Positions 29,110 through 36,724 of a stretch of 64,000 nt of DNA are shown here, one piece after another. A program made the translations under genes and the position numbers. How positions within the stretch are numbered: the stretch's first letter is position 1; each line of letters opens with the position of its first letter. Source of the DNA: Blastocatellia bacterium (GTDB lineage Bacteria; Acidobacteriota; Blastocatellia; Chloracidobacteriales; JADJPF01); NCBI GenBank assembly GCA_025057015.1, contig JANWYG010000022.1:1-64000 (forward strand), in the 5' to 3' direction. The notes under the pieces are model-generated. The model made no database searches and was not told where the DNA came from. It worked only from the letters and a program-made list of their open reading frames with translations.

Positions 29110-30693
29110 ATGAGACGTTTAGTAGGAGAGCTTCGTGAGCTGGAAGAACGTCTAAAGCTGGGCGGAGGAGTTGATAAGATAGAGCGTTTGCGCGCGCAGG
29201 GTAGGATGAGTGTGCGCGAGCGAGTTCAGGCTTTGTTCGATGCAGACAGCTATTTTCAGGAAATAGGCCTACTTGTAGCATATGACCAGTACGATGGGCA
29301 AGCTCCTGCGGCAGGCGTAGTTACGGGTATCGGGACTATCTGTGGTAGAGAGTGCGTTGTCGTGGCAAACGATCCTACGGTTAAGGCTGGCTCGTGGTGG
29401 CCTGAGACGATAAAAAAGATCCTAAGAGCACAAGAGATTGCCATGCGTTGTCGCGTCCCGATAATCTATCTTGTTGACTCGGCCGGAGTTAATTTGCCAT
29501 ACCAAGGAGGAGTCTTTCCTGGTCAGTATGGAGCGGCGAGGATATTTTTCTACAATTCTGTGATGCGTCGCTACCTGAAAGTGCCTCAACTAGCAGCGGT
29601 AATGGGTCAGTGTGTTGCCGGTGGAGCATATCTTCCGGCTTTGAGCGACTCGATCATCATGGTTGAGAAGACAAGCTTTATGGGTTTGGGCGGACCGAAT
29701 CTGGTTAAAGGAGCTACTGGGCAAACCGTAGACTCAGAGAGCTTAGGTGGTGCCACAATGCACAATGAGATAAGCGGAGTAGCCCACTATCGAGTACCAA
29801 ACGACGCGGCAGCTATAGCCAAGCTTCGCGATCTGGTTTCGCTGTTGCCACCAAAGCCCGTGCCTAAGACTGGAGTTTGTCCTCCGAAGCAGCCAGCCCG
29901 TCCCGAGACCGACATCTATGAAATAGTGCCTGAAGATCATCGCCTGCCATATGACATGCGGGCTGTACTAGACTGCATACTTGATGAAGGTAGCCTGATA
30001 GAGTTTCAGGCAGATTACGCCAAAGAGGTAATCACAGGGCACGCTTATATAGCCGGCCTAGCCATTGGTGTCATAGCTAATCAAAGAGGACTAATTAAAG
30101 GAGCTAAGGGTAAACCAACGAAGTTCGGGGGAATAATCTACACTGATAGCGCGGAGAAAGTGGCGTACTTTATAGAGACCTGTAACAGGCAAGGAACGCC
30201 GCTTTTGTTTATTCAAGACGTCTCGGGTTTCATGGTGGGCGTCGAGGCTGAGCAATCCGGGATAATCCGTGCTGGAGCTCGCTTTGTCGAGGCTATGGCT
30301 ACGGCTACTGTACCGAAGTTAGTGCTTACGGTAAACCATGCTTCCGGTGCGGGGTACTATGCTATGGCCGGACAGGGTTTTGATCCTGACTTTATTTTCA
30401 CCTTACCCACCGGCAGAATGGGCGTAATGGAAGGTGAATCTGCAGTGATGGCGCTGTTTAGTGCACAGCTAGAAAAGCTAAAGCGCGAAGGCAAGGAGCC
30501 GGACCAAGAGCTTAAATCGGCTATGGAGAGCGTCCGAGCCGACTATGAGCATCAACTAGACGCTCGCTTTGCTGCAGCGCGGGGATTCGTAGATGCCGTC
30601 ATTATTCCGGAACAGATCCGAAACTGCTTGGAGCTTGCTCTTAAGACGGCGCTCAACAATCCTGGGCCTCATTTGGGACCGTTTGCTATGTAA
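29110..30693 (+). CDS. acyl-CoA carboxylase carboxyltransferase subunit (MCC/PCC beta type)
   Basis: A 527-residue biotin-dependent carboxyltransferase with both crotonase-fold halves. N-terminal half: RLRAQGRMSVRERVQALFD, VANDPTVKAGSWWPETIKK, YLVDSAGVNLPYQGGVFPG and GQCVAGGAYLPALSD. C-terminal half: KFGGIIYTDSAEKVAYFIE, PLLFIQDVSGFMVG, GAGYYAMAG and GRMGVMEGESAV. The sequence is closest to methylcrotonyl-CoA or geranyl-CoA carboxylase beta subunits. It would transfer carboxyl from biotin to an acyl-CoA. No biotin carboxylase or carrier subunit is nearby, so the partner must be encoded elsewhere. Confidence 0.9.
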   Translation: MRRLVGELRELEERLKLGGGVDKIERLRAQGRMSVRERVQALFDADSYFQEIGLLVAYDQYDGQAPAAGVVTGIGTICGRECVVVANDPTVKAGSWWPETIKKILRAQEIAMRCRVPIIYLVDSAGVNLPYQGGVFPGQYGAARIFFYNSVMRRYLKVPQLAAVMGQCVAGGAYLPALSDSIIMVEKTSFMGLGGPNLVKGATGQTVDSESLGGATMHNEISGVAHYRVPNDAAAIAKLRDLVSLLPPKPVPKTGVCPPKQPARPETDIYEIVPEDHRLPYDMRAVLDCILDEGSLIEFQADYAKEVITGHAYIAGLAIGVIANQRGLIKGAKGKPTKFGGIIYTDSAEKVAYFIETCNRQGTPLLFIQDVSGFMVGVEAEQSGIIRAGARFVEAMATATVPKLVLTVNHASGAGYYAMAGQGFDPDFIFTLPTGRMGVMEGESAVMALFSAQLEKLKREGKEPDQELKSAMESVRADYEHQLDARFAAARGFVDAVIIPEQIRNCLELALKTALNNPGPHLGPFAM

Positions 30694-30749
30694 GTGTGGC
30701 CTAAGAAGTATCTCGGCCGGAGGCGAGTAGCGTCAAGTAGGAGCAGTAA

Positions 30750-30797
30750 CTAGGCTTGGACAAGCCTAGAGGGGATTGCAGGCAGCTTAGCAAGCTG
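30750..30797. terminator. paired hairpins between convergent genes
   Basis: A perfect 9-bp inverted repeat, CTAGGCTTG (30750-30758) and CAAGCCTAG (30761-30769), is followed by a second short hairpin, CAGCTT (30783-30788) with AAGCTG (30792-30797). They lie in the 112-bp gap between two convergent genes, where a bidirectional terminator is expected. Neither side has a proper T-run, so intrinsic termination is not certain. Confidence 0.45.
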
Positions 30798-30805
30798 TTG
30801 GAGCT

Positions 30806-31555
30806 CTACCTTGCATTGCCGCAAATCACGCAGAAGAGGTCGTTTTTGTCAGTGAACTTGCCACAGATTTTGCATATCACCCAATCGGAAGTTTGAGCGG
30901 CCAGGCTAGAGATAGGCGAGCCACATCCAAGACAGACTAAATCTTCCGGGCTGATGGCGTGCCCGCACTCTTTACAGGTTTGCGTGTAATGCTGGTTACT
31001 GAATACACCTAGAGGATCGCTTTCTAGGTCCGATGTGGCAGGAGTGGATTCTACTGCTATTTGAAAAACATAATGCGTACCTGTCAGACTGTTGACACTC
31101 ACAGTGCAGGCAAGTATTTTTGGTAGCTTTTGGTCTTCTTCATCGAGCGGCTCTATTTCATCGATGACGGTTGGCTCATCAACTTTATCTACTATGGCCA
31201 AGGTATCGAGTACGGCGGCTAGAGTGTTCCTATCGATGAGCTTAGGAATACAGCGCGAGGCACCGGAGCGTTTTGCTCGTGCCGGATCGAAAGGCTCGTC
31301 CTCGCTAAAGGTTAGTATGATAGGAGTCTGCAGATATTCTGAGGATTTTCTCAGCAAGCTACATATTTCATAGCCGGTTCTTCCCGGCATAAACAGGTCG
31401 AGAACTATCAGGTGAGGCTTGAAGGTGTGAGTTTCTTGTAGGACAGCGTCTCCGTTAGCCACTGTGCGTACTAGGTATCCTAGGCTAGAAAACAGCCCTG
31501 CAAGGCTTCCCAACGTTTGCGGGTTGTCATCGGCTATCAACACCTTGCGAGTCAT
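30806..31555 (-). CDS. response regulator with C-terminal double zinc ribbon
   Basis: Residues 1-120 form a receiver domain with the acidic pair in VLIADDN, phosphoacceptor Asp53 in LIVLDLFMPGRTGYEI and Lys105 in CIPKLID. After an acidic linker, the C-terminal part has two zinc-ribbon modules: CKECGHAISPEDLVCLGCG and CKICGKFTDKNDLFCVICG. There is no DNA-binding HTH. The domain pairing suggests a phosphorylation-controlled adaptor that binds another protein or nucleic acid through the ribbons. Its receiver resembles that of the gene at 17-1252, so they may be paralogues. Confidence 0.85.
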   Translation of the reverse strand: MTRKVLIADDNPQTLGSLAGLFSSLGYLVRTVANGDAVLQETHTFKPHLIVLDLFMPGRTGYEICSLLRKSSEYLQTPIILTFSEDEPFDPARAKRSGASRCIPKLIDRNTLAAVLDTLAIVDKVDEPTVIDEIEPLDEEDQKLPKILACTVSVNSLTGTHYVFQIAVESTPATSDLESDPLGVFSNQHYTQTCKECGHAISPEDLVCLGCGSPISSLAAQTSDWVICKICGKFTDKNDLFCVICGNAR

Positions 31556-31615
31556 ATGTGAAAGGTTTATTGAGGCGGTTTTATTGATAGTTTACAAATT
31601 ATAAGCTATTTTCGT

Positions 31616-32146
31616 TTGGCATGGGCAACTAAAAGTGAAGTGACGAAGTTGAAGAGGCAAGCTATAGTAGGACTTGGGTCAAACTGTGGCGATCGGGCAG
31701 GGTATTTGCTGGCTGCCATCAGCGAAATGATGGCCCTAGGACTTAAGATAGAGCGACTTTCTGCTATATACGAGACTGAGCCGGTAGACTATATCGATCA
31801 ACCTAGTTTTTTAAACATGGCAGCCCTCATAGGTGGGAGGATGCCTTCGCCTGAAAAGTTGTTGTTGATGCTTCTAGAACTAGAGAGTCGCCTTGGAAGA
31901 AGTAGGTCTGTTCCAAAGGGTCCTAGGACGATAGATCTGGATTTGTTGGTTTATGGTGATGTGGTAATAAGTGATAGGCAAGCAGAGCTAGAAATACCTC
32001 ATCCTAGAATGCATCTGCGCAGGTTTGTTATGGTGCCGGTAGTAGATGTTTGCCCGCATGGCATACATCCGGTGTTAGGTAGGAGTTTCGAACAAATCTT
32101 ATTCACTTTACCGCTTAGTCCACGGGTGGTTAAATATAGGCTTTAG
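31616..32146 (+). CDS. folK: 2-amino-4-hydroxy-6-hydroxymethyldihydropteridine pyrophosphokinase
   Basis: HPPK transfers pyrophosphate from ATP to the pterin in folate synthesis. Motifs: AIVGLGSNCGDRAGYL near residue 16, YETEPVDYIDQPSFLNMA, LELESRLGRSR, the signature GPRTIDLDLLVYGD near 102 and IPHPRMHLRRFVMVPV. The start is uncertain. The open frame begins at a TTG (31616), while a GTG at 31640 or TTG at 31649 would match the family N-terminus better, and none has a good ribosome-binding site. It heads a likely cofactor operon with panB and panC. Confidence 0.93.
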   Translation: MAWATKSEVTKLKRQAIVGLGSNCGDRAGYLLAAISEMMALGLKIERLSAIYETEPVDYIDQPSFLNMAALIGGRMPSPEKLLLMLLELESRLGRSRSVPKGPRTIDLDLLVYGDVVISDRQAELEIPHPRMHLRRFVMVPVVDVCPHGIHPVLGRSFEQILFTLPLSPRVVKYRL

Positions 32147-32156
32147 GAGAGGGGAA

Positions 32157-33005
32157 ATGAGTCATCTTGGTAGTGCTGAGGGAAAGGTTACTACGCGCCT
32201 CATACGCGAGAGTAAGGGTAAGAAGATAGTTGCGATCACGGCATATGACTATCCCTCTGCGAGGCTTGTAGACGAAGCTGGTGTAGACATAGTACTTGTT
32301 GGGGATTCTGCAGCGAATGTAGTCTTCGGGTATGATAACACTCTGCCCGTGACACTCGATGAGATGTTGTTACTTGCAAGGGGAGTGACTAGGGCGGTAA
32401 AGCGCGCTCTTGTCGTGGGAGATATGCCTTTTGGGACATATCATAGTGGGAGAAAGCAGGCGCTCAGATCTGCTGTAAGGTTTCTCAAAGAAGGTGGTGT
32501 AGAGGCAGTCAAGCTTGAAGGTGGTGCTCGACGTGCATCGCTTGTAGAAGAGCTTTGCGAAGCTGGGATACCAGTGATGGGGCATATAGGTCTGACTCCG
32601 CAATCTTTACATCAGATGGGTGGCTATCGTGTGCAGGGTCGCACGGCAGCAGCAGCGCACAAGCTTATAGAGGATGCGCTTGCGCTGCAACAAGCGGGTG
32701 CTTTTAGTATAGTTTTGGAAGGAATGCCGGCCGAGATAGCGGGTATGATTACCGAGCGGGTCTCGATCCCGACCATAGGTATAGGAGCTGGCAGTAAGTG
32801 TGACGGTCAGATCTTAGTCTATCATGACCTTCTTGGTCTCAGTTTTGGTCATCAGCCGAAATTTGTGCGTAGATACGTGCAGTTAAGAGATATCATCTCA
32901 AAAGCACTTACGGCATACGTAGATGACGTAAGAAGCGGGAGATTTCCTTCTGAAGAGGAGTCTTATCATCTCTCTGCTGAAGTGAGAGAGCAGCTGGAGA
33001 AGTAA
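32157..33005 (+). CDS. panB: 3-methyl-2-oxobutanoate hydroxymethyltransferase
   Basis: Ketopantoate hydroxymethyltransferase, first step of pantothenate synthesis: it adds a hydroxymethyl group from methylene-tetrahydrofolate to alpha-ketoisovalerate. Family motifs are ITAYDYPSARLVDEAGVDI, VGDSAANVVFGYDNTLPV, GDMPFGTYH, AVKLEGG, GIPVMGHIGLTPQS and TIGIGAGSKCDGQILVYHD. The 282-residue length is standard. AGGAGAGGGG precedes the ATG. Pairing with the folate gene folK makes sense because the enzyme uses a folate cofactor. Confidence 0.98.
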   Translation: MSHLGSAEGKVTTRLIRESKGKKIVAITAYDYPSARLVDEAGVDIVLVGDSAANVVFGYDNTLPVTLDEMLLLARGVTRAVKRALVVGDMPFGTYHSGRKQALRSAVRFLKEGGVEAVKLEGGARRASLVEELCEAGIPVMGHIGLTPQSLHQMGGYRVQGRTAAAAHKLIEDALALQQAGAFSIVLEGMPAEIAGMITERVSIPTIGIGAGSKCDGQILVYHDLLGLSFGHQPKFVRRYVQLRDIISKALTAYVDDVRSGRFPSEEESYHLSAEVREQLEK

Positions 33006-33890
33006 ATGGAGATAGTAAACCGCATACCGAGAATGCAGGCCATATCGCGCAGGCTTCGCAAAGAGGGTAAGAAGATAGGTTTCGTCCCTACCATGGGAGC
33101 ATTGCATGAAGGGCACCTGAGTCTTATAAGTCGCGCTCGCACCATGTCGGATGTAGTTGTAGTCTCAATCTTCGTCAATCCCATACAGTTTGGCAAGGGA
33201 GAGGATTTTGACAAGTACCCGCGCGACTTAGCTAAAGATGCAGAACTTGTGACAGATCGTGGGGTAGATTACCTGTTTGCACCAAACAGGGATGAGGTTT
33301 ATCCAAAAGATTATTCTACGTATGTGCTAGTAGAGGATCTAAGCGACAAGCTATGTGGTTTATCTCGGCCGGGTCATTTTCGAGGTGTGACCACTGTAGT
33401 GATGAAGTTGTTAAACATAGTTCGTCCTAACTTTTGTTTCTTCGGGCAGAAGGACGGGCAGCAGGCTGTAATCATAAAGAGGATGATACGTGATTTGTGC
33501 GTCGATACGGAGATGGTAGTTTGCCCAATAGTTAGGGACTCGGATGGCCTGGCACTTTCCTCGCGCAACATATATTTGAACAAAGAAGAACGCTCAGCGG
33601 CTACCGTGCTGTTTAGGGCTTTGAATAAGGGCAAACAGTTGTTTGAAGAAGGGGAAACGGAAGCTGCGAGGATAATTGCTGCTATGCAACAGGTTATAGA
33701 AGCTGAACCGCTTGCGAGGATAGATTACGTTGCGCTGGTAGATCCGGAGACTCTAGAAGATGTGTACGTGTTGGAGGAAGATCGCAAAGTTATGGCAGCA
33801 GTTGCGGTTTACATAGGAAGCACACGGCTAATAGACAATATGATCTTTGGAGAGAAGCCAACATTTACCTACAGCGAAGAAGATTTATAG
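33006..33890 (+). CDS. panC: pantothenate synthetase
   Basis: Joins pantoate and beta-alanine using ATP, the last step of pantothenate synthesis. Motifs: VPTMGALHEGHLSLI (HxGH-type nucleotidyl site), FVNPIQFGKGEDFDKYPR, LCGLSRPGHFRGVTTVV, FFGQKDGQQAVIIKRM and LALSSRNIYL. It begins at the base after the panB stop. No panD is adjacent, so beta-alanine must come from a gene elsewhere or another route. The 3' end overlaps a convergent PilZ gene by 6 bp. Confidence 0.98.
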   Translation: MEIVNRIPRMQAISRRLRKEGKKIGFVPTMGALHEGHLSLISRARTMSDVVVVSIFVNPIQFGKGEDFDKYPRDLAKDAELVTDRGVDYLFAPNRDEVYPKDYSTYVLVEDLSDKLCGLSRPGHFRGVTTVVMKLLNIVRPNFCFFGQKDGQQAVIIKRMIRDLCVDTEMVVCPIVRDSDGLALSSRNIYLNKEERSAATVLFRALNKGKQLFEEGETEAARIIAAMQQVIEAEPLARIDYVALVDPETLEDVYVLEEDRKVMAAVAVYIGSTRLIDNMIFGEKPTFTYSEEDL

Positions 33891-34388
33891 CTTCTTCTTT
33901 GAGTCAAGCAACAGCTTGTTAAATCTAGCCCTGTCAGCAGCAGACATGTTTATCATTTTGACGCCGAGCAAGTAATTATAGTCTGACCTGTCTATGCTCA
34001 GATATCTACACGTCTGGCCTAGAAGTGAGATATCTCCTTCTGGAACATGCAGCAGCACTTGTAGGAGATTTTTGTCCATCATGTCGCTGCTAAAGTAAGC
34101 GTGCAGTCCGTCGGCGCTTATAGTGTCAGTTAGCAGAGCTAGGCCCGTCTCGCTTATATCTTGAGTTATGCCGCTCAAAAATCTTGACATCCGTCGGGCG
34201 CGTCCAGTGTCAATTATTCGAAAGCTTACCGGGATGGAAACTTCGTATCTTTGGCTCGTTCCCCATTCAAGTACCAACCGGCTAAAAGTAGTTCGCAGCC
34301 GTTCTGTAATGCTTATCAACGTAGTGTTCCTCGCTTGAGATTTTTGAGGGAGGGCAAGTACTCTTTTTCCAAATTCTACCCCAAACAC
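33885..34388 (-). CDS. PilZ-domain protein
   Basis: A 167-residue protein with a PilZ domain over about residues 42-160. The start has a basic stretch and QRYEVSIPVSFRI. The second motif reads FLSGITQDISETGLALLT, close to the family D-x-S-x-x-G pattern, and the end has YNYLLGVKMINM. The first motif RxxxR is weak (possible in GRARRMSRF), so c-di-GMP binding is uncertain. The frame starts at GTG 34388, only 10 bp after parB on the same strand, so it looks like the last gene of the par operon. Confidence 0.75.
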   Translation of the reverse strand: MFGVEFGKRVLALPQKSQARNTTLISITERLRTTFSRLVLEWGTSQRYEVSIPVSFRIIDTGRARRMSRFLSGITQDISETGLALLTDTISADGLHAYFSSDMMDKNLLQVLLHVPEGDISLLGQTCRYLSIDRSDYNYLLGVKMINMSAADRARFNKLLLDSKKKL

Positions 34389-34398
34389 GCTTACAAAT

Positions 34399-35253
34399 CT
34401 AGACTTTATTGCTACTTCTGTTATTTGCGATCAGTAGGTCGTAGATCCTGATGAGCTCTTCTTCGGTGTGGAAGTCTATTTGAATTTTTCCACCTTTGCC
34501 AGAGCGTAATATCCTTACTTTAGTTCCTAGGTATTTCTGTAATCGCTGTTCGGCTGCCCTCACGTTTGGATCTATAATTTCTTCATATTCTTTCTTTGGT
34601 TTGCGCAGGCGTTCTACGAGTCGTTCGACGTCTCTTACGGAGAGGCCTTCGGATGCTATTCGGTGTGCAAGACTAAGCTGAATAGTTTTGTCGCTTATAC
34701 TAAGCAGGACTTTTGCGTGTCCTGTTGAGACAAGGCCATCTACTATCAGAGAGTGTATCTCTGTCGGTAGTTTAAGCAACCGCAAGGAGTTGGCTACCGA
34801 GGATCTATCTTTTCCAACTTTGCAAGCAACCTGCTCCTGAGTGAGTTTGTGCTGTTCGATCAGGCGTTGATAAGCCAGAGCTTCTTCTATAGGGTTTAGC
34901 TCTTCTCTGGCTATATTCTCTACTAGGGCAAGTTCTAACAGCTTGTCATCTGGTACTGTACGCACTACGGCAGGGATTTTCTGCAGACCTGCGAGTTTAG
35001 CGGCGCGCCAGCGACGCTCGCCGGCGACTATCTGGTATCTGCCGTCGTCTATTTTTCTTACTACTATGGGTTGTACCAAGCCGTTTTCCTTTATCGACTC
35101 AGCTAGTTCTTGTATTTTCTTTTCGTCGAATCTGGAGCGGGGCTGTGACTGATTTGCCTCTAGGAGACTCAAATCTAGCTCTAGTAACTCTTCCGTAGTG
35201 CTTAGTTCGGGGAGCAGAGCTGCTAATCCCTTACCTAAGGCCCTTTTTACCAT
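34399..35253 (-). CDS. parB: chromosome partitioning protein ParB
   Basis: A 284-residue ParB/Spo0J. The N-terminal GLGKGLAALLPEL-like box contacts ParA (here RALGKGLAALLPEL). The ParB CTP-binding core has QPRSRFDEKKIQELAESIKE, the GERRWRAAKLAG box and LVENIAREELNPIEEA. A helix-turn-helix follows (LTQEQVACKVGKDRSSVANS) and the C-terminal ~60 residues should form the dimer domain. It clamps on parS sites, two of which are at 36073-36122. GAGGTGATC lies upstream of the ATG inside parA. Confidence 0.97.
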   Translation of the reverse strand: MVKRALGKGLAALLPELSTTEELLELDLSLLEANQSQPRSRFDEKKIQELAESIKENGLVQPIVVRKIDDGRYQIVAGERRWRAAKLAGLQKIPAVVRTVPDDKLLELALVENIAREELNPIEEALAYQRLIEQHKLTQEQVACKVGKDRSSVANSLRLLKLPTEIHSLIVDGLVSTGHAKVLLSISDKTIQLSLAHRIASEGLSVRDVERLVERLRKPKKEYEEIIDPNVRAAEQRLQKYLGTKVRILRSGKGGKIQIDFHTEEELIRIYDLLIANNRSSNKV

Positions 35254-36007
35254 TTCCGATCACCTCTTTTGCGAGGCGCAAGTAGCTATCTGCGCCTTTA
35301 GATTTAATGTCGTAAAGTATTATCGGTTTTCCGTGGCTCGGAGCTTCTGCGAGCTTGACATTTCTCGGTATAGCTGTCTCGAACACTTGTCCGCCTAGGA
35401 AGTCCCTGAGGTCCGACATCACTTGTGCCGAGAGTTTAGTCCGCTCGTCGTACATGGTTAGCAGAAATCCTTCTACGGAGAGATTAGGATTTAACGTCCT
35501 TCTGACTCTTACGAGGGTGTCCCATATGGCTGAAACTCCTTCTAGGGCAAAGTACTCACACTGCACTGGCACCAACACTGAGTCTGCAGCTGCAAGAGCG
35601 TTTACGGTAAGCAATCCTAACGATGGAGGACAGTCTATTATGAGGAAATCATAGTCGGCTTTAACCGGCTGGAGTATTTCTCTTAGCCGCAGCTCTCTTC
35701 TTTCGAATTCTATCAGTTCTATTTCGGCTCCGGCGAGATTGCGGTCTGATGGAGCTAGATGTAGCTTGCTTAGTTCTGTCTCTCGAATGATGCTCTTTAT
35801 GTCATCGCCCAGTATGAGGGTGTGGTAGAAGCTTCGTCTTAACTGCTCGCGGTGCACCCCGAGGCCAGAAGTAGAATTTGCCTGCGGATCTATATCTACT
35901 AGCAGCGTGCGCTTATTTGTTACTGCAAGGCATGCTGCCAGGTTAATTGCTGTGGTCGTCTTTCCGACGCCACCTTTTTGATTGGCAATCGCTATGATCT
36001 TACCCAT
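35231..36007 (-). CDS. parA: chromosome partitioning ATPase ParA (Soj)
   Basis: A 258-residue deviant Walker A ATPase. Motifs: IIAIANQKGGVGKTTTAINLA at the N-terminus (written here in 20-residue part), LLVDIDPQANSTSGLG and FLIIDCPPSLGLLTVNAL. ATG 36007 is chosen over the GTG at 36019 because that GTG lies in the ribosome-binding sequence GTGAGG. It overlaps parB by 23 bp. With ParB it separates newly copied origins. The gene order mnmG-rsmG-parA-parB is the one common near origins, yet here it is about 21 kb from dnaA. Confidence 0.97.
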   Translation of the reverse strand: MGKIIAIANQKGGVGKTTTAINLAACLAVTNKRTLLVDIDPQANSTSGLGVHREQLRRSFYHTLILGDDIKSIIRETELSKLHLAPSDRNLAGAEIELIEFERRELRLREILQPVKADYDFLIIDCPPSLGLLTVNALAAADSVLVPVQCEYFALEGVSAIWDTLVRVRRTLNPNLSVEGFLLTMYDERTKLSAQVMSDLRDFLGGQVFETAIPRNVKLAEAPSHGKPIILYDIKSKGADSYLRLAKEVIGNGKKGLR

Positions 36008-36072
36008 GTCGGGCCTCACTCAGCTTGGGCTTTTAGGTCGAAAAAATACCATACCTCCTGCTGGAAGTCTAT

Positions 36073-36088
36073 TGTTCTACGTGGAACA
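36073..36088. promoter_or_regulatory. parS centromere site 1
   Basis: TGTTCTACGTGGAACA differs from a perfect 16-bp parS palindrome at one base. It overlaps the last bases of rsmG and the rsmG-parA gap, 66 bp upstream of the parA start. ParB bound here could both organise the chromosome and control parAB expression. Confidence 0.85.
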
Positions 36089-36724
36089 TTCTTGGGCAAC
36101 ACCTTCTGTTCCACGTGGAACATCTTGGTGTTTTTCAAGCAGCAAGATGGCCCTGTTACGGCAATACGGTACGGCTTGGATCCTTTTGGCTAATCTTTCC
36201 GAAGAGATGCTCTTGGCTGCATCTGTGCTTAGAAAAAGCATTACCTGCTCTGCTTGCGAAGCTAGTTCAAGTATCTGCTCGACGCGTTGACGAAATTTCT
36301 CGATGGCTCGACAAGTGTATACTTCGTAGCTTTGCTCGAGATCTTGAAATCTAGACCTGACGACATGGAGGTTCTTTAGTCCTAATCGGCGGCGGCATTC
36401 TTTTAAAAACTCGACCTTCTTCCTGTCAGAGTCGACCACTGTTACTTGTATCTTGGGAAGGGCTATGGCCATAGGCACGCCAGGGAAACCTGCCCCGCTA
36501 CCTATGTCAACTAAGGAAGTAGCGGCTGAGAATACAAACGTAGAAGCAAAGATTGACTCGAAGTAATGTAGTAAGGCCGCATCCTTCGGCGAAGTTATGG
36601 TCGTAAGCGATGTGGCAGAGTTCCATTTGAGAACTAGCTGGTAGTGTTTTTCAAGAAGGTCTATTTGGCCCTCGTCTAGGTTTATCCTTTGTCCAGCAAG
36701 CAGTTGTCGCAGATAGTCTTTCAT
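36077..36724 (-). CDS. rsmG: 16S rRNA (guanine-N7) methyltransferase
   Basis: A 215-residue SAM-dependent methyltransferase of the GidB/RsmG family that methylates G527 of 16S rRNA. Motifs: LLEKHYQLVLKWNSATSLT, VDIGSGAGFPGVPMAIALP (SAM site near residue 75), VTVVDSDRKKVEFLKE and CRAIEKF. The C-terminal tail carries both parS palindromes in its coding sequence and may therefore be constrained by DNA binding. It starts directly after the mnmG stop. Confidence 0.96.
   Translation of the reverse strand: MKDYLRQLLAGQRINLDEGQIDLLEKHYQLVLKWNSATSLTTITSPKDAALLHYFESIFASTFVFSAATSLVDIGSGAGFPGVPMAIALPKIQVTVVDSDRKKVEFLKECRRRLGLKNLHVVRSRFQDLEQSYEVYTCRAIEKFRQRVEQILELASQAEQVMLFLSTDAAKSISSERLAKRIQAVPYCRNRAILLLEKHQDVPRGTEGVAQECST
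36107..36122. promoter_or_regulatory. parS centromere site 2
   Basis: TGTTCCACGTGGAACA is a perfect palindrome and a close match to the widely conserved parS sequence TGTTnCACGTGAAACA. It lies inside the rsmG coding region near its 3' end and is spaced 34 bp from site 1 (three helical turns). The codons here read VPRGTE in RsmG. Confidence 0.9.
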
